A DNA stretch of 31,657 nt from Hymenoscyphus infarciens (taxonomy: Eukaryota > Ascomycota > Leotiomycetes > Helotiales > Helotiaceae). Below, piece by piece: positions 19,714 to 31,339 of the stretch. The DNA lies in assembly GCA_001414345.1 (NCBI GenBank), contig LLCB01000478.1, positions 1 to 31,657 of the forward strand, in the 5' to 3' direction. The position numbers and the translations under genes are program-made. The stretch's first letter is position 1, and each line of letters starts with the position of its first letter. The notes beneath the pieces are model-generated. The model made no database searches. It was not told the DNA's origin and saw nothing but the letters and a program-made list of their open reading frames with translations.

Positions 19714-20106
19714 ATGACAATGAAATGGTCGTTGGGATTGATTGACTCTGACAATCTCGAAATGTCAGAATCTCATCCACTTCCTTACGAGAAAGATATT
19801 GACGGCATTTCCTTTCGGTATTCCTTCCCCCTTCCCCCTCCATCTCACATGCCAAAATCCCTTCTAAATGAAGAAGAAGAAGAAATATTCCCCGCGAAGG
19901 ATGTACAAGGGCCTAGATTTAGGCGTGTTGAGATGTGGCTGAACGCCCGCTCGCGTGCGCTCGTTACACGAGATGGAAGAGAATTCCATCCATCGTTCGG
20001 GTGTATCCGCTGGAGGTGGAGAGGGGCAGACGTATTGGATCTGGCCTGCCGTGGCAATCCTTCTGTACAACAAACTACGTACAAATCCCATCGGCCGTCC
20101 CGTTGA
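19714..20106 (+). CDS. Hypothetical ORF, 130 aa
   Basis: ATG to TGA. A Glu run (EEEEE) and FRRVEMWLNARSRALVTRDG are visible; no motif recognised. A second plus frame overlaps its 3' half (ATG at 19973 to TAA at 20173) and reads as a 66-residue protein with a hydrophobic segment (TYWIWPAVAILLYNKL). That frame is at least as protein-like, so at most one of the two is real or a frameshift joins them. Low confidence. Confidence 0.22.
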   Translation: MTMKWSLGLIDSDNLEMSESHPLPYEKDIDGISFRYSFPLPPPSHMPKSLLNEEEEEIFPAKDVQGPRFRRVEMWLNARSRALVTRDGREFHPSFGCIRWRWRGADVLDLACRGNPSVQQTTYKSHRPSR

Positions 20107-20640
20107 GGAAGGCTTCTGGAAGGCTTCCATGCATGAATTAGTGAGACTTACGATATTATTGGTATTGATTTAAAAGAAAATCGTTCGTAACAAAATCCTC
20201 AAATACCTCCGTAAGGCTGCCGGCCGTGCTGGGTGGATTATTGCTTGATTTGATTTGATGGATTTGAATGATTTGCTTGATTGGTCATGTTCAGCTATTA
20301 GGCTATTCTGTTTCTTCGTATCGCTCAGCAATGTTGTCTTTATTTACTAGTATGAGTATTTTTATTTATTTACGGATTACTTACATACACGAGAGTCTCG
20401 GCCTCTTCTATTTCCTTTCCTTTCCTCTCCGTTCTCAACAGTTTTTCAGAGTCCAGTCTAGACAACCTGAGCCCTTCCTTCGCTCTTCAAAAGAAATCCC
20501 GGAAACAAGGCCGAGTGGCCGAGTGGCCGAGTGGCCGAGTTTTGACCGAGCGTGTGGAAGGCCGGACCGATGGCGGCCGGGTGTTTATCGATAAGCCTCA
20601 AAGCCCCGCCAGTTTTTTCCCCCTCTTCCGCTTGCTACCT
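20107..20640. other. Intergenic stretch at the border of the TA-rich island
   Basis: No gene. Holds a perfect 8-bp tandem repeat and a GC-rich patch (20560-20625) just before the composition collapses into the island. Confidence 0.5.
20509..20540. repeat. GGCCGAGT tandem repeat, four exact copies
   Basis: Four uninterrupted 8-bp units about 100 bp outside the left edge of the TA-rich island. Confidence 0.92.
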
Positions 20641-20851
20641 TAAAGGCTTTTGCCGATAATTTAAGATTATCCCTAGATAGTACATGTGACTAACTTAATT
20701 TATAACCCGTCTTATTTACTTAATAGCTAGCGAAGCATCTAAGTATTAATTAAAATTTTAGATCGTCTTCTATAGAGAGAGTTTAAATGAAGTTAATAGT
20801 AATATATAGTAATAGTTTAAATAATAAATCGTTAACTTTCTCTAACTATTA

Positions 20852-20989
20852 AGCTTATTAACTATTTATAATATTAATAGTCCTCTATAGGTAGGATTAA
20901 TTTATAAGTAGATAGTTAAGAGCTTACTAACCGTTTATAATATTAATAGTTCTCTACGAGTAGGACTGATTTATAAGTAGATAGTTAAG
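20852..20989. repeat. Two tandem 69-bp copies inside the TA-rich island
   Basis: 20852-20920 and 20921-20989 align without gaps. The shared core is TTTATAATATTAATAG and TTATAAGTAGATAGTTAAG. Differences are mostly transitions. Confidence 0.85.
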
Positions 20990-21419
20990 CTATAAAACTG
21001 TTTATTAGAAGAAGATTATCTAGAATTATAAGCATCTTACTATATAATAGTTTAGTATAAGTTAGACTAGTCGCTATTATAATAGCTAGTAAAGATAGGA
21101 TTATTTAATAATATTTACTATTAAAACATATTTAATAGATCTAGAGTATTAGGAAAGTAGATTATCTAGAGCAGTGAATCGTTCTATTACTATCTTAGAA
21201 CCGTTAGTATTTAAAGGACTATGTTGTTATTATCTTATAGAAAAGAATACTTTACGAGTCTAGATACTTTATAGGTCTAGATACTTTATTAGATACTTTA
21301 TAGGTCTAGATATTTATAGTAGGCCTAGATACTTAGCTAGATAAATCTGTATTACTACTCTCTACAAATGCCTAAGTCACTAACTCTACTAGTTAACTCT
21401 ATTAGTTAACTCTACTAAC

Positions 21420-21453
21420 TCTACTATTACTACTACTACTACTACTACTACTT
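21420..21453. repeat. CTA/TAC trinucleotide microsatellite
   Basis: Uninterrupted ACT-phase trinucleotide run of about nine copies from 21425 on. Confidence 0.85.
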
Positions 21454-21764
21454 TCTACCTATACTCTATATATTTAACTCCCTTGCTTAAAGGTTTCTGT
21501 CTCTAGGCTATTATCTATAGAAACCTCGACTATAAATTATACTATAGTATTTTAGAGGTTTATATACTTCGTGTCTTTGTATATATATATTCTAATTAAA
21601 GGAAAACGCGCTAACTTATTATAAGTAATAAAGGCTAAAATAAAGCTAAATAAAGTTAGAAGAGGGGTAATAGAGAGAGAAAAGGGATTTGATAATAGTT
21701 AAAGAGAGAAGAAAGAGTTAAACTTATAGTATATTAACCTAGCTCTCTTTAGTCGAGATACTAC

Positions 21765-21922
21765 TTCTATACTTATAACTTAACTTAGTTGAATTAATAA
21801 CTTCTATATCTATAACTTAACTTAGTCGAATTAATAACTTCTATATCTATAACTTAACTTAGTAAAATAAGTATACTAAACTACTTATAATAATTCCGTA
21901 TCTATAACTTAACTTAGTAAAG
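21765..21922. repeat. 37-bp minisatellite, about four copies
   Basis: The unit contains CTATAACTTAACTTAGT, then (C/T)GAATTAATAACTTCTATAT. The last copies diverge (AAAATAAGT insert). The core TTTAACTTAACTTAGTAAAA also occurs alone at about 27500, linking the two ends of the island. Confidence 0.85.
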
Positions 21923-22581
21923 ATAATAAATACTAGGAAGATAGAGTATATAGTATTAGAGATGTATAAGATAGAGAGATAAGTATAAAAAGAAGATAGT
22001 AGTATTATAATTACATAATAGAAGAAGATAGTAGTATTATAATTATATAAAAGAAGAAGAAAGATATTAGAGAACTATTAATATAATAGATAAGACGAAA
22101 TTATCTTAAAATAGATATAAATAGAAGGCGATAATAAAAGCTAAAAGCTACTAGAAGAGGGCTACTATAAGACATTTTTCCTCTTATAGTAAATCTTACT
22201 AAAATAAAAATAATCTATAGATTTAAGAAAAAGTAAAGAGTATTACCTTAAAGTTTAAAAAGTATAGGAATCGATTACTAGAAGGAATTATATAATAAAA
22301 ATATAGTATATATAAAGTATACTAAGGTAGGTTTTAGATATAGAATTATAAGTATTAAGTAAAGCGCGGTAGATAGTTGAAATTAGTAATAAGTAGATAG
22401 TATTCAGTAGTAAGTAGTAGTAAGCAGACCTAAGTAGTATATATTTAGTATTAAGCAGTAGTAAGTAGAACTAAGAACTAGAAGTTAGATAGGCTATAGA
22501 ATCTAGTAGCTAGAAAAACTGGAATTAGAACTCTACGACAGCTAGCTAACTTTAAGAACTAAATCCATAGAATCTAGATAT

Positions 22582-22740
22582 ATAGGAAGCTTTAAAGATA
22601 GCTATAGACTTAGAGGACATTTGAGAACAGCTATAGACTTAGAGGATAGCTTTTGTAACTTTAAGACATATAGGAAGCTTTAAGGACAGCTATAGACTTA
22701 AAGGACATTTGAGAACAGCTATAGACTCGGAGAATAGCTA
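22582..22740. repeat. Two 71-bp direct copies, 88 bp apart
   Basis: 22582-22652 and 22670-22740 both read ATAGGAAGCTTTAA, then AGCTATAGACTTA and GGACATTTGAGAACAGCTATAG. This is one of the few places in the island where TTTGAG keeps a TG. Confidence 0.85.
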
Positions 22741-24199
22741 GTAGACTCGGAGGATATTTAAGAGGTGTTAAAGTTACAAAGTGCTTAGTTTTAATAGTAG
22801 AAGAAGATAATAAAGCTATTTTAATATTACGTTTAGTATATATAGGTTAAGAGGTCGTAGTATTATAGTATTATTATAGTATTAAGAAATAGTTAAGTTA
22901 ATAGGTAATAGTAGTTATAGTATAAGGTTAATAAAGTTAGTACCTTATAGTACTTAATTATTTTCTATAAAAGTGTATAAAAAAGATATAAATATAAATA
23001 AGTAACTAGTTGTTATATATCTTCTATAGTCTCTCTAAGCCTTTAACTTATTAGGTCTTAGATAAGATTATAGTTACTTTTTCTATTTAAAAAAGTTTAT
23101 ATAAATATTTTTACTAATTAATTTACTTAGAGTTTACCTAAAATACTTTTATATATATAAATAAGCTATTACCTTTTAGAACTTGTATATAATCGCTCCT
23201 ATAGCCTAGCGGTGTATATATAGGTTTTAATATAGAGCTTTTATCTTTGACTAATTTTTGTTTTTATTTTTAAGAATCTTTAAAGTCTTTTTAAAGCCTA
23301 GCTAGATTATAAGTAGATAGGTACTAAGTATTTACTCACTAATATCGTAGTATTATATTAGCTTTAGATTTCTTTAAGTAGGCTTTTAACTTTTTAATTA
23401 TATAAAACTAATTTCCTAATTATAGTAAATCAGCTCCTTCTTCTTTATAGCCTTTATATCTTTAGCTTTATTATTAATCTATCTAGCCTTAGAAAACGCT
23501 ATATCTACTAAATTAAACTTTACTTCTTAGTCTTTCTTAACTATATATACGTTTTTACTAACTACTACTAGTAAACCTACTACTCTCTAGTAGGAAGTAA
23601 TCTAGTAATATAGAAGGTTTAGATATAAGTCCTTCTCTCTTAGCTCTTTAAGATTAGTAATAAGTAGAAAGACTTAAAGCTTATTAAATACTAGCTTATA
23701 AACAAAAACTATATTAAGACGTATATATATAATATCATAGCTTATAATTTATATAAAATCGCCTATCTTAAAAGTGAAGCAATACTAAGATTTCCTATCT
23801 AAGATATATTAGATAAATTTTAAGTCTAAGATATACTAGATAAATTTTATATTATAGAATAAGATAAACTTATAGGTTATACTAGCTTATAGTTTTCGCC
23901 TACTATAATACTCTCTTCTTAAGCTCGTATATATTATTTATCTAAAAATCTCTTAGATATATTAATCTAATAAGTAGTATTAATAGACTTTAGTATCTAT
24001 TAAGATCTTAGAGGTCTTTATAATATACTAGGAGGCTAAGTTTCTTTATAGCTTCTTAGTTTATACTCTACTAGATATTTAGATTCTTATAACCTAGATT
24101 AGTAACTATGTTTAAACTTACTTTATCTTTATTAGTAAACTCTTTATTAGCTTACTCTAATACTAGTATAAAGCTATCTATTAATATTATATATTCTAA

Positions 24200-26710
24200 G
24201 TAGATATAATAAAGCTAGTTTATTAAATCCTTGTCTATTATAAGGAACCTATTTTCTATAACTAGATAAATTATCTACTAGAAGTTTTTAAATAATAGTA
24301 AAGTTTTCTTAATACTACAACCGTTTCTAAGAGAGGCTAGTAGCTTATATAATCTATAAAATAGTTAGTACCTACCTAGCTAGGTATAAATTATATAGAA
24401 GAAAAGGCTTACCTATGTTTATTTTTATATTAGAGAACCTAGATATTATTAGGTATTATATACTTATAGAAAAGATCTATAAAGTAAAGGCTTTAGTAAA
24501 TATTTAAGTAGAACTTAAATTTTTTATATTCTATTACCTTTTTTATGCCTTTCTTCTTCTTTAGCTTCTCTACTATATTAAGCTCCTTCGCTTCCTTAAA
24601 CTTAGGTATTAGAGAATCGTTTATATTATTATTATTAAACGTCTTAGCTTAAAAGCTAGTAAGAGAGTCTAATAATACTATTAACTTACTTCTTCCTAAT
24701 ATCCTAGATCTTAACTTTAGCTTCTATATTATAGCTTCTAAAGTAGTATTATATATATCTTAGTATAATTTTCTAGTATTAAGAATAATATTATTTAGTA
24801 ACTTATAATTCTATACTTCGATATATAAGTAAAGTATAATTAATATAAATAGTACTAACTTTATAAAGAACTTTACTATAAAATATGCTACTTATTACTT
24901 AGTAGTATAATAGTTTCTTTATATCGAGTTTAAGAAGGTAGCTTTAATATATTTAGGTTATAGCTAATAGTAGAGTAGTATTATAGTAATAATTACTAAT
25001 CTACTTACTTCTAATATATACTAGGATTTTAAGTATTTAATAGGAGACTAGAGACGGCTCTATTTCTTAGAGAATAAGAAGATATATAATTATATAGTAT
25101 ATAAAAGTTAGGTAGCTAGTATAAGAATAGCTTTAATAAGTAATAGCTAAGCTTACTTTACTATACTATTAAACTCTAAGTAAGTAGGGTCTACTAGCTA
25201 TAACTTAATAATATTAAGAGCTAGAGTAATCTTATAAAGAGCTAATATCTTCTTAATAAGGCTCTACTTTAAGTAGAACTTAGTATAGCTAGGTACTAAT
25301 AATATTTAGCTATATACTTAAAGCTAAAGAGTATAATAATAATACTAGCTATTTAAAATAATGTTATAATCTAGATTATTATAAAATAAAATATATATAA
25401 AATATAACTAGTAACCTATTTTAGTATTCTAACTCTTAAAGCTAGAGTTAAAGTTTTATTAAAGCATATCTCTAGTATATACTAGAATAAAGGTATATAG
25501 AGTATACTTCTTACTATTATATTCTATCTTAATACCCTTATTAAGCTATATAAGGGCTATAATGTTTAAGATTACGTCTCTAAAATCGCTGCTATAAGAA
25601 GTAAGAGTTAATAGGAAGATATTAGCTTTATAAGACCGTTCTCTAATATTCTAGTTTATAAAGAGTATATATATACTAACTAATAATTAGTATATGTTTT
25701 AGTATACCTTAAAACTATTAATAAAGTAAAGTATTAGAGCTAAGAGAAGTTAGCTAAAAGGTTTTTTAAAGTATTAATAACTATACTTCTTAAGCTTAAG
25801 CTTATTATAAATTAGAGTAGATATATAAATTAGCTAGATTATTTTATCTTTAGAGTTAGTAATATAATAGATTTTATTAAAAGTAAATAGCTAATTTTAA
25901 GCTTTAAAAATACTAGTCTTAAAAGTATAATTAATAGAGTAGTAGTAAAGGATTTTAATAATATTACTCTCTCTAACCTAGTTAAACAAGTCTTCTACTA
26001 TAATAGCCTCTATAACCTTAATAGAGGCCTTAAGATTACTATAGTTATAATTTATAGTAGCTTCTTAGCTACTAATTATCCTCTAAATAACTAATATAAT
26101 TGCTCTATATTCTTTTACTATAAATGTTTTATTCTAACTAACTATAACAACCTAGCTAACGTAAAGAGAGAATTATTTATAAGTATAGTCTAGAATATAA
26201 TATTTATATTATATAAAGTTACTAGGAAACACAACTAAGCTATTATATATATAAGTATATTCTTCTAATATAGATCTAATAGAAGATACTTAACTAAAAG
26301 AATAATAGAACTCTAAAAGCTAGTTAATAAAATCTACTAAGCTAAAATATATATTTTTAGTAATAGTTAGTATTTCTAAGATCTTTTTAACTATATAGAC
26401 TAGGTTAAACTAATATAGCTAATAATAAGCTAGTGATTTTATAAGGTCGAGCTTTAGTTTATCTAACTCTTATATTATAGATAGTTATTTAAGTACTAAT
26501 ATAATCTTTTAGTATCTTTAGATAAGGAGTAGTAGCTAGTTTATTATTCTTTAAAAGAGAGTATTAAGAGTTTTTAATAAGTTATAGACTTTAGATACGT
26601 CTTTATAAAGAGTAAAAACTTACTTAAAGACTATATATTATTAATAGGTAAAGTAGAAGGATTTAAAAGCAATTATAATTACTATTTCAAAGTCTAATAA
26701 TATATTAAAC
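24200..26710 (-). pseudogene. Ghost ORF of about 830 codons, RIP-riddled, minus strand
   Basis: Translating the minus strand in one fixed frame (codon tops at coordinates divisible by three) gives a coherent protein-like string across all segments read: 26710-26281, 25300-24825 and 24670-24200. It is interrupted many times by TAA or TAG; I met no TGA. Examples between stops are SLVDFIN, KLKKKKGIKKVIEYKKFKF and NNNNINDSLIPKFKEAKELN. Below about 24190 similar text continues toward 23730 in a shifted frame. The stops fall where Gln or Trp codons would give RIP products. There is no reverse-transcriptase YxDD motif and no recognised transposase signature, so the family is unknown. Probably the main protein of a dead mobile element or repeated gene. 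Confidence 0.55.
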
Positions 26711-27549
26711 CGGTCTTAGTAGTAGAGGAGTTCTTTAGAGAGATTATTAGTAGGTAGAGGTAGTAGCTATATTCTAGGTAGTCTTATACTTTTAAGTAGT
26801 CTTATACTTTTAAGCTTAGGTATATTTTCTCTTTCTAGTTGTTTCTCTTATAAGAAAGGCTTATACTTCTCTTCTTCGTCTTCTATACTAATTTCTACTA
26901 TTTAATTAACTATAATACTACTTCTAAGTATCTCTTTATTAACTTTAATACTTAGAAGTAGTATATCTTATTTATTAAATATATCCTACTTCTTCTATAC
27001 TAATTCTAACCGAATAATATCTAATATATTCTAAGGAATATTAGTAGAAGCTACTTAAATAATATATAAGTATAACTTACTTAAGAGATCTCTATAGTAA
27101 CTAGAGTAGATTCTAGAAGGGCTAGATCTAGACCTAGTTCTTTATTAAAGAATAGATTATTATTATTATTCTCTAGCTAGGTCTAGTATAGTTACTAAGG
27201 CTACGAGTCTATATAAGATAGTAGAGTAGATAAAGTAGATCTTAAAAGGTTAATAAAGAAGGATAAAGATAAAGATAGTAGTCTAGTCTCTATAAGCTAT
27301 TAGGAAATAGAGTTTCTAGTCTAGTAAATAAAGCGTCTTTAATAAAGTATACTAAAAAGGAATTAGAAATAAAGGTAAATAGAATATAATATATAGTCTA
27401 TTAGGCTTTTAGGACTTTATAGGAATTCTTAAAAAGTCGATTTTTAAGTACTTTTCTAGGAAATAATTACTATAGGGAATTTCTTAATATTTTAGCCTTT
27501 AACTTAACTTAGTAAAATCTAGATTCTGAAATAATAATTAGTAGCGCTC

Positions 27550-27730
27550 TTATTATAAATTTAGTATTAAGTAGTAAGGGGTAGAAACGTAAACTAGTAG
27601 TCTAATATTCTATAATAAGGTTTAAAAGCTAAGTAGAATCTAGTAGTATCTAAGAATAGAATCTATAGCTCTACGATAGCTAGTAGTATCTAAGAATAGA
27701 ATATATAACTCTATAATATACTAGTAGTAG
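27550..27730. repeat. Imperfect repeats around AGTAGTATCTAAGAATAGAAT
   Basis: Two close copies of (AATCT/GCTA)AGTAGTATCTAAGAATAGAAT followed by CTCTA(C/T). Related words (TAGAATCTAGTAGCTAGAA, CTCTACGACAGCTAGCT) occur at 22498-22560 on the same strand. Confidence 0.6.
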
Positions 27731-27919
27731 AATAGATATAATTAGAACTTCTATAATATTATAAAAACTCTAAAGACGTATCTAGATAGCTATAATAATC
27801 CCTAGCTCTCGTAGATAGACTTGAACTTAAGAATAAAATCGTGCTTACCTATATACTATAGTACTCTTAAGAAAGATCGAAGCTTATATAAGAGTTTATA
27901 TAAAGATCGTAGGATTGGG

Positions 27920-28225
27920 TTATAGTGTTATAGTATTATAGAAGTTATAGAAGTTGTAGAAGTTATGAAAGTTATAGAAGTTATAGTATTATAGAAGTTA
28001 TAGTATTATAGAAGTTATAGTATTATAGTGTTATAGTGTTATAGTATTATAGTATTATAGTATTATAGAAGTTATAGAAGTTGTAGAAGTTATAGAAGTT
28101 GTAGAAGTTATAGAAGTTATAGAAGATCGAAGATCGAAGATTAAGAGGTTATAGTAGAAGCTATAGAAGTCGTAGAAGATCGAAGATCGAAGATCGAGGG
28201 CTTAGTTATAGTGTTGTAGAAGTTT
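27920..28225. repeat. GAAGTTATAG / TATTATAG minisatellite
   Basis: About 300 bp of 9-10-bp units (GAAGTTATAGAA, GAAGTTGTAGAA, TATTATAG, TGTTATAG), turning into GAAGATCGAAGATCGAAG near 28120-28200. Highly biased to TAG phase; no coding sense. Confidence 0.88.
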
Positions 28226-28613
28226 AGTAGAGTAAGGCTGAAGCCGTAGCCTAATATATTAGGCCTAAGGTACTAAATCTATAAAGCTCTTAACTACTTT
28301 ACGCGAAGCTACGTGATAACGCTAATTTAGTATCCTAGCCACTTTAAAAGGTTACTCTACCTACTCTTTTCTTATTTATAAACTATTCTAAACTTTAATC
28401 TATTAACTTATACTTCTTACTATCTATCTATAGTATTAACCCTAGATCTCTCCTATCTTAATTAACTATATATCTACTTATACTATAAACCTCCGCCTAT
28501 AAATTTATAATATTAGTATCTACTATAACACTAGCCCTAGTAAGTATCTACTCTACTACCTACTCTACTATATATACTAATAATTACTTTAGTAAGCTGC
28601 TAATACTAATAGT

Positions 28614-29830
28614 ACTACTATTATCGACGATTCTTTTACTTCTCTTAATAGTTTCTAGTCTTCTAATAATAGCGGCTCTAGATCTAATAGCGAGTTTAAC
28701 GTATTAAAGAAGCGTAAGCGCTAGCTAGTACTAGCTCTATTAGATATATCTAAAGTACTTAGTAGTCTATAGTAGCTAATTCTTAAGCGTATATATAAGG
28801 CCTATTACTATGCTTTTACTATTACTCTTAATAATAATAAGGCTACTAAGATTACTATAGCCTTTCTTCTACTCTATAATACCTATAATAAACTATATAT
28901 CCTCCTCTTAGAAAGATATATAACTAATTTCTAACGTCTATAAAATAGATTTATTAATACTATAATTATAAGTCTATCTTTTCTCCTCTTTACTTTTGTT
29001 AGATTTCTAACTAACTATAATCCTTCTAGATATATATTAAGGGCTTTATTATTATAGATACTGTTACTAATAGTTCTCTTACTATATTTATTAATAATTT
29101 ATACTTAGCTTTAATAGTTGACTTCTTTTATAAGAAGTAGAATAAATCTAACTTCTTCTTTATATTCTTCTTTATTAAAGAGCTTATTAACTTTAAGAGA
29201 TATAGTATAAAGGGCCTTTAGTTTTTTAAGAAGGTTTATACTAATCTTTATAGTTAAGTTTGTCTTTATCTTATCTAATATAATACTTCTATATATACTA
29301 TAATTAAGAATTCCTATAAGAAATTACTTAACTTTATTAAATTATTTACTATTACTAAAGCCTCTTATATTCTAGAAGAACTAGCTTAGATAATCTATAA
29401 AGTTGCTCCTTACTACTTTAAGTAGAAAGTTGCTCCTTATATCTAATTAAGCGCCTATAATAAGAAGACTTATATTGAACCGGTTATTAATAAGCGTCTC
29501 TATATTATAGCTTCTATATCTAATGTTCTAGATAAGGAATAGACTATCTTTCTACCTTTCTACTTCCTTTTATATCTCTAACTAGAAAGGTTATTTATAC
29601 TATTTTACTTAGCTAAATAGTTAGACACTTATATATATATATTAAAACTTTTAAGCTAAGATATATATTAAGATGTCTTTAAGGTTACTAAAAGTAGCCT
29701 TTATTATATATATTTACTAGAATTGTCTTTAGAGTTATTTATCTAGTAGTAGACTAGTGTTAGAACTTATTATACTTATTTATATTACTCTCTCTCTGTT
29801 TTTTAGAGACTTAGCTAGCTTATAGATTAA
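28614..29830 (+). pseudogene. Ghost ORF of about 400 codons, RIP-riddled, plus strand
   Basis: Two overlapping frames carry coherent protein-like text. Frame A (28614 to about 29060) has a Ser/Asn-rich start, a basic patch KKRKR, then YKAYYYAFTITLNNNKATKI. Frame B (about 29035-29830) includes SYKKLLNFIKLFTITKASYI and APYYFK. The hand-over at about 29040-29060 is a frameshift or an old intron. About 20 stops interrupt frame B, every one TAA or TAG, including three adjacent TAGs near 29744-29752. The Ser/Asn-rich start followed by a basic patch is typical of a nuclear or DNA-binding protein, but no family is recognised. It lies head-to-head with the minus-strand ghost ORF, with the minisatellite between them. 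Confidence 0.5.
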
Positions 29831-30527
29831 TAAATAATAATATTATATATAATATATCTAGCTTTTTCCTTTGTAATTTTAACTTAATAAAAACCGTAGA
29901 CTTATTTAGTTTTAGTACTACTATATTACCTAGGTAGTAATATTATAGTCTCTTAAGTAGAACATTTTTAATTAAGAACTGTTTTCTTCTAAGAACTGTT
30001 TTCTTTTTAGATAGGCCTAGTACTATTACTTTATTTATAACTATCTTTTATAGCTAGATAAACAAAGGCTTTAGACTATTATAGAGATAAAAGCGTTTAT
30101 AGACTATCTACCTCTTTTAAACGAGGCTTAAATAATTATCTCTTAATACTATCTCTAGCTTTAAGTATCTTAAATTAAGAATAGCTCTTTTTATATTTAG
30201 TTATAGTTAAGGAAAAGTTAGCTATCTATAGCTAGTTTAATATTAGAATAGCTATAAAAAGCTAATAGTTAAAAAGGATTAATTATTACTTAATAATTTA
30301 GTTTATTAGACTATTTATAGATAATTCAGCTATATAACTATCTTATAAGATAGACTATAATAATTAGTAGATAGTTTAAAGATAGCTTTACTTTATTAAC
30401 TCTTTAGATATTATTATAAAGGTATAATTATTAAAAAGATTTTAGTGGTTTTTATTAAAAGCTATCTATAGAGCCTCAGTATTTAATATTAGTTACGTAT
30501 AGTTATAAATTAACTTTTTAGATAGTC

Positions 30528-31200
30528 TCGGCGAAAACCGGTCCCTAGACGGTCCTGTGATAGCTTTAGAGTTATGACGCTTCTCGGAGCGTCTTAAAAT
30601 ATCTCTCTTTTCCTTTAAGGTAGGTAGGTAGGTAGGTAAGGTAGGTAACTCTCTGAATAGTGGAAGATAATCGGGGTCGGGTGGTATCGGCGTGTGGTGG
30701 GTGTGAAAGATGCCTTCAATTTTTATTTTAGACTCAGCCCTATGATGCTAGGACAGTAAGTAAAATTTTGAGGGCTTTTCTGCACCTTTTCTTGATTCAT
30801 CATATTTTTTCCATGCAAAGCCCTAGAGTTCCTTTTCTTTTTTAAGATTCTGACCTGACGAGATGTTTGGATCTTGGTTTGCTTGCAGATTCTAGGTTAG
30901 CTTACAGATTCTAGGTTGGCTTGTTCTTGCTTGCAGATAGATGGCTGGCTTGATGTCTTGCGCTTTCTCGTTGTCCTTGGTAAGGGGGGCAGAAGAGGGG
31001 CCTAGGGAAGTTTTTGCTCATTTGGGGTATTAATCTGGTCTATTCTTTGGCTTCTTCGCTGCCTTCGTACCTACAGTCGGGTATGTAGTTGTTTGTCGGT
31101 TACTTGATTGAGAAGAGCTAGGGTCTAGAGTCGGAGATCTTTAGTATTTCCTCGGAAAAAGCCAAAAAAATTAAAATTCTTACCTCAGAGTATCACCACG
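30528..31200. other. Normal-composition spacer between two TA-rich blocks
   Basis: No gene. Starts with GTCTCGGCGAAAACCGGTCC at the island edge. Contains CTTCTCGGAGCGTC and three imperfect copies of TTGCAGATTCTAGGTTGGCT-like sequence (30885-30945). Possibly the last remnant of an intact gene-compartment sequence. Confidence 0.5.
30619..30648. repeat. GGTA tetranucleotide microsatellite
   Basis: Five GGTA units, then AGGTAGGTAA, just outside the right edge of the TA-rich island. Confidence 0.88.
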
Positions 31201-31224
31201 GGCATGCCGATTTAACCGAGCCCC

Positions 31225-31275
31225 GACCCTTAGGAGGGCCAGTTATACTGGTTATGACTAGCCCTCCTAAGGGTC
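31225..31275. repeat. Perfect 15-bp inverted repeat with 21-nt loop
   Basis: GACCCTTAGGAGGGC at 31225-31239 and its exact reverse complement at 31261-31275. The loop contains a smaller palindrome, CAGTTATACTG. Directly followed by ATAACTCAGTTAGAGCG, which resembles a tRNA D-arm/A-box, and at 31318 by GGTTTAATC, which resembles a decayed B-box. Confidence 0.85.
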
Positions 31276-31339
31276 ATATAACTCAGTTAGAGCGTTACGA
31301 TACAACGTGGTTTAATCGCTTAGTCTACCTCTCACCTAA

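Larger units (their letters stand above)
20641..30527. other. RIP-degraded TA-rich island, about 9.9 kb
   Basis: Over nearly 10 kb the sequence is overwhelmingly TA, CTA and TAG words, while CA and TG are rare and CC, CT and CG survive. That selective loss is the RIP signature (CpA to TpA on both strands). No intact ORF of 60 or more codons occurs in either direction. Ghost coding frames and minisatellites inside are listed separately. Borders are sharp: ordinary sequence ends near 20640 and resumes at about 30528 (GTCTCGGCGAAAACCGG). It probably represents one or more mutated transposons or a nested cluster of them. Confidence 0.85.

Noticed and set aside
23195..23235. tRNA-like CTCCTATAGCCTAGCGGTG in the TA-rich island
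   Set aside because: Resembles an A-box, but no B-box lies at a usable distance and no cloverleaf could be drawn; probably chance in TA-rich DNA.
20641..30527. LTR retrotransposon with readable reverse transcriptase
   Set aside because: I looked for a YxDD-type motif and an integrase zinc knuckle in the ghost frames and saw none; the direct-repeat evidence is weak.
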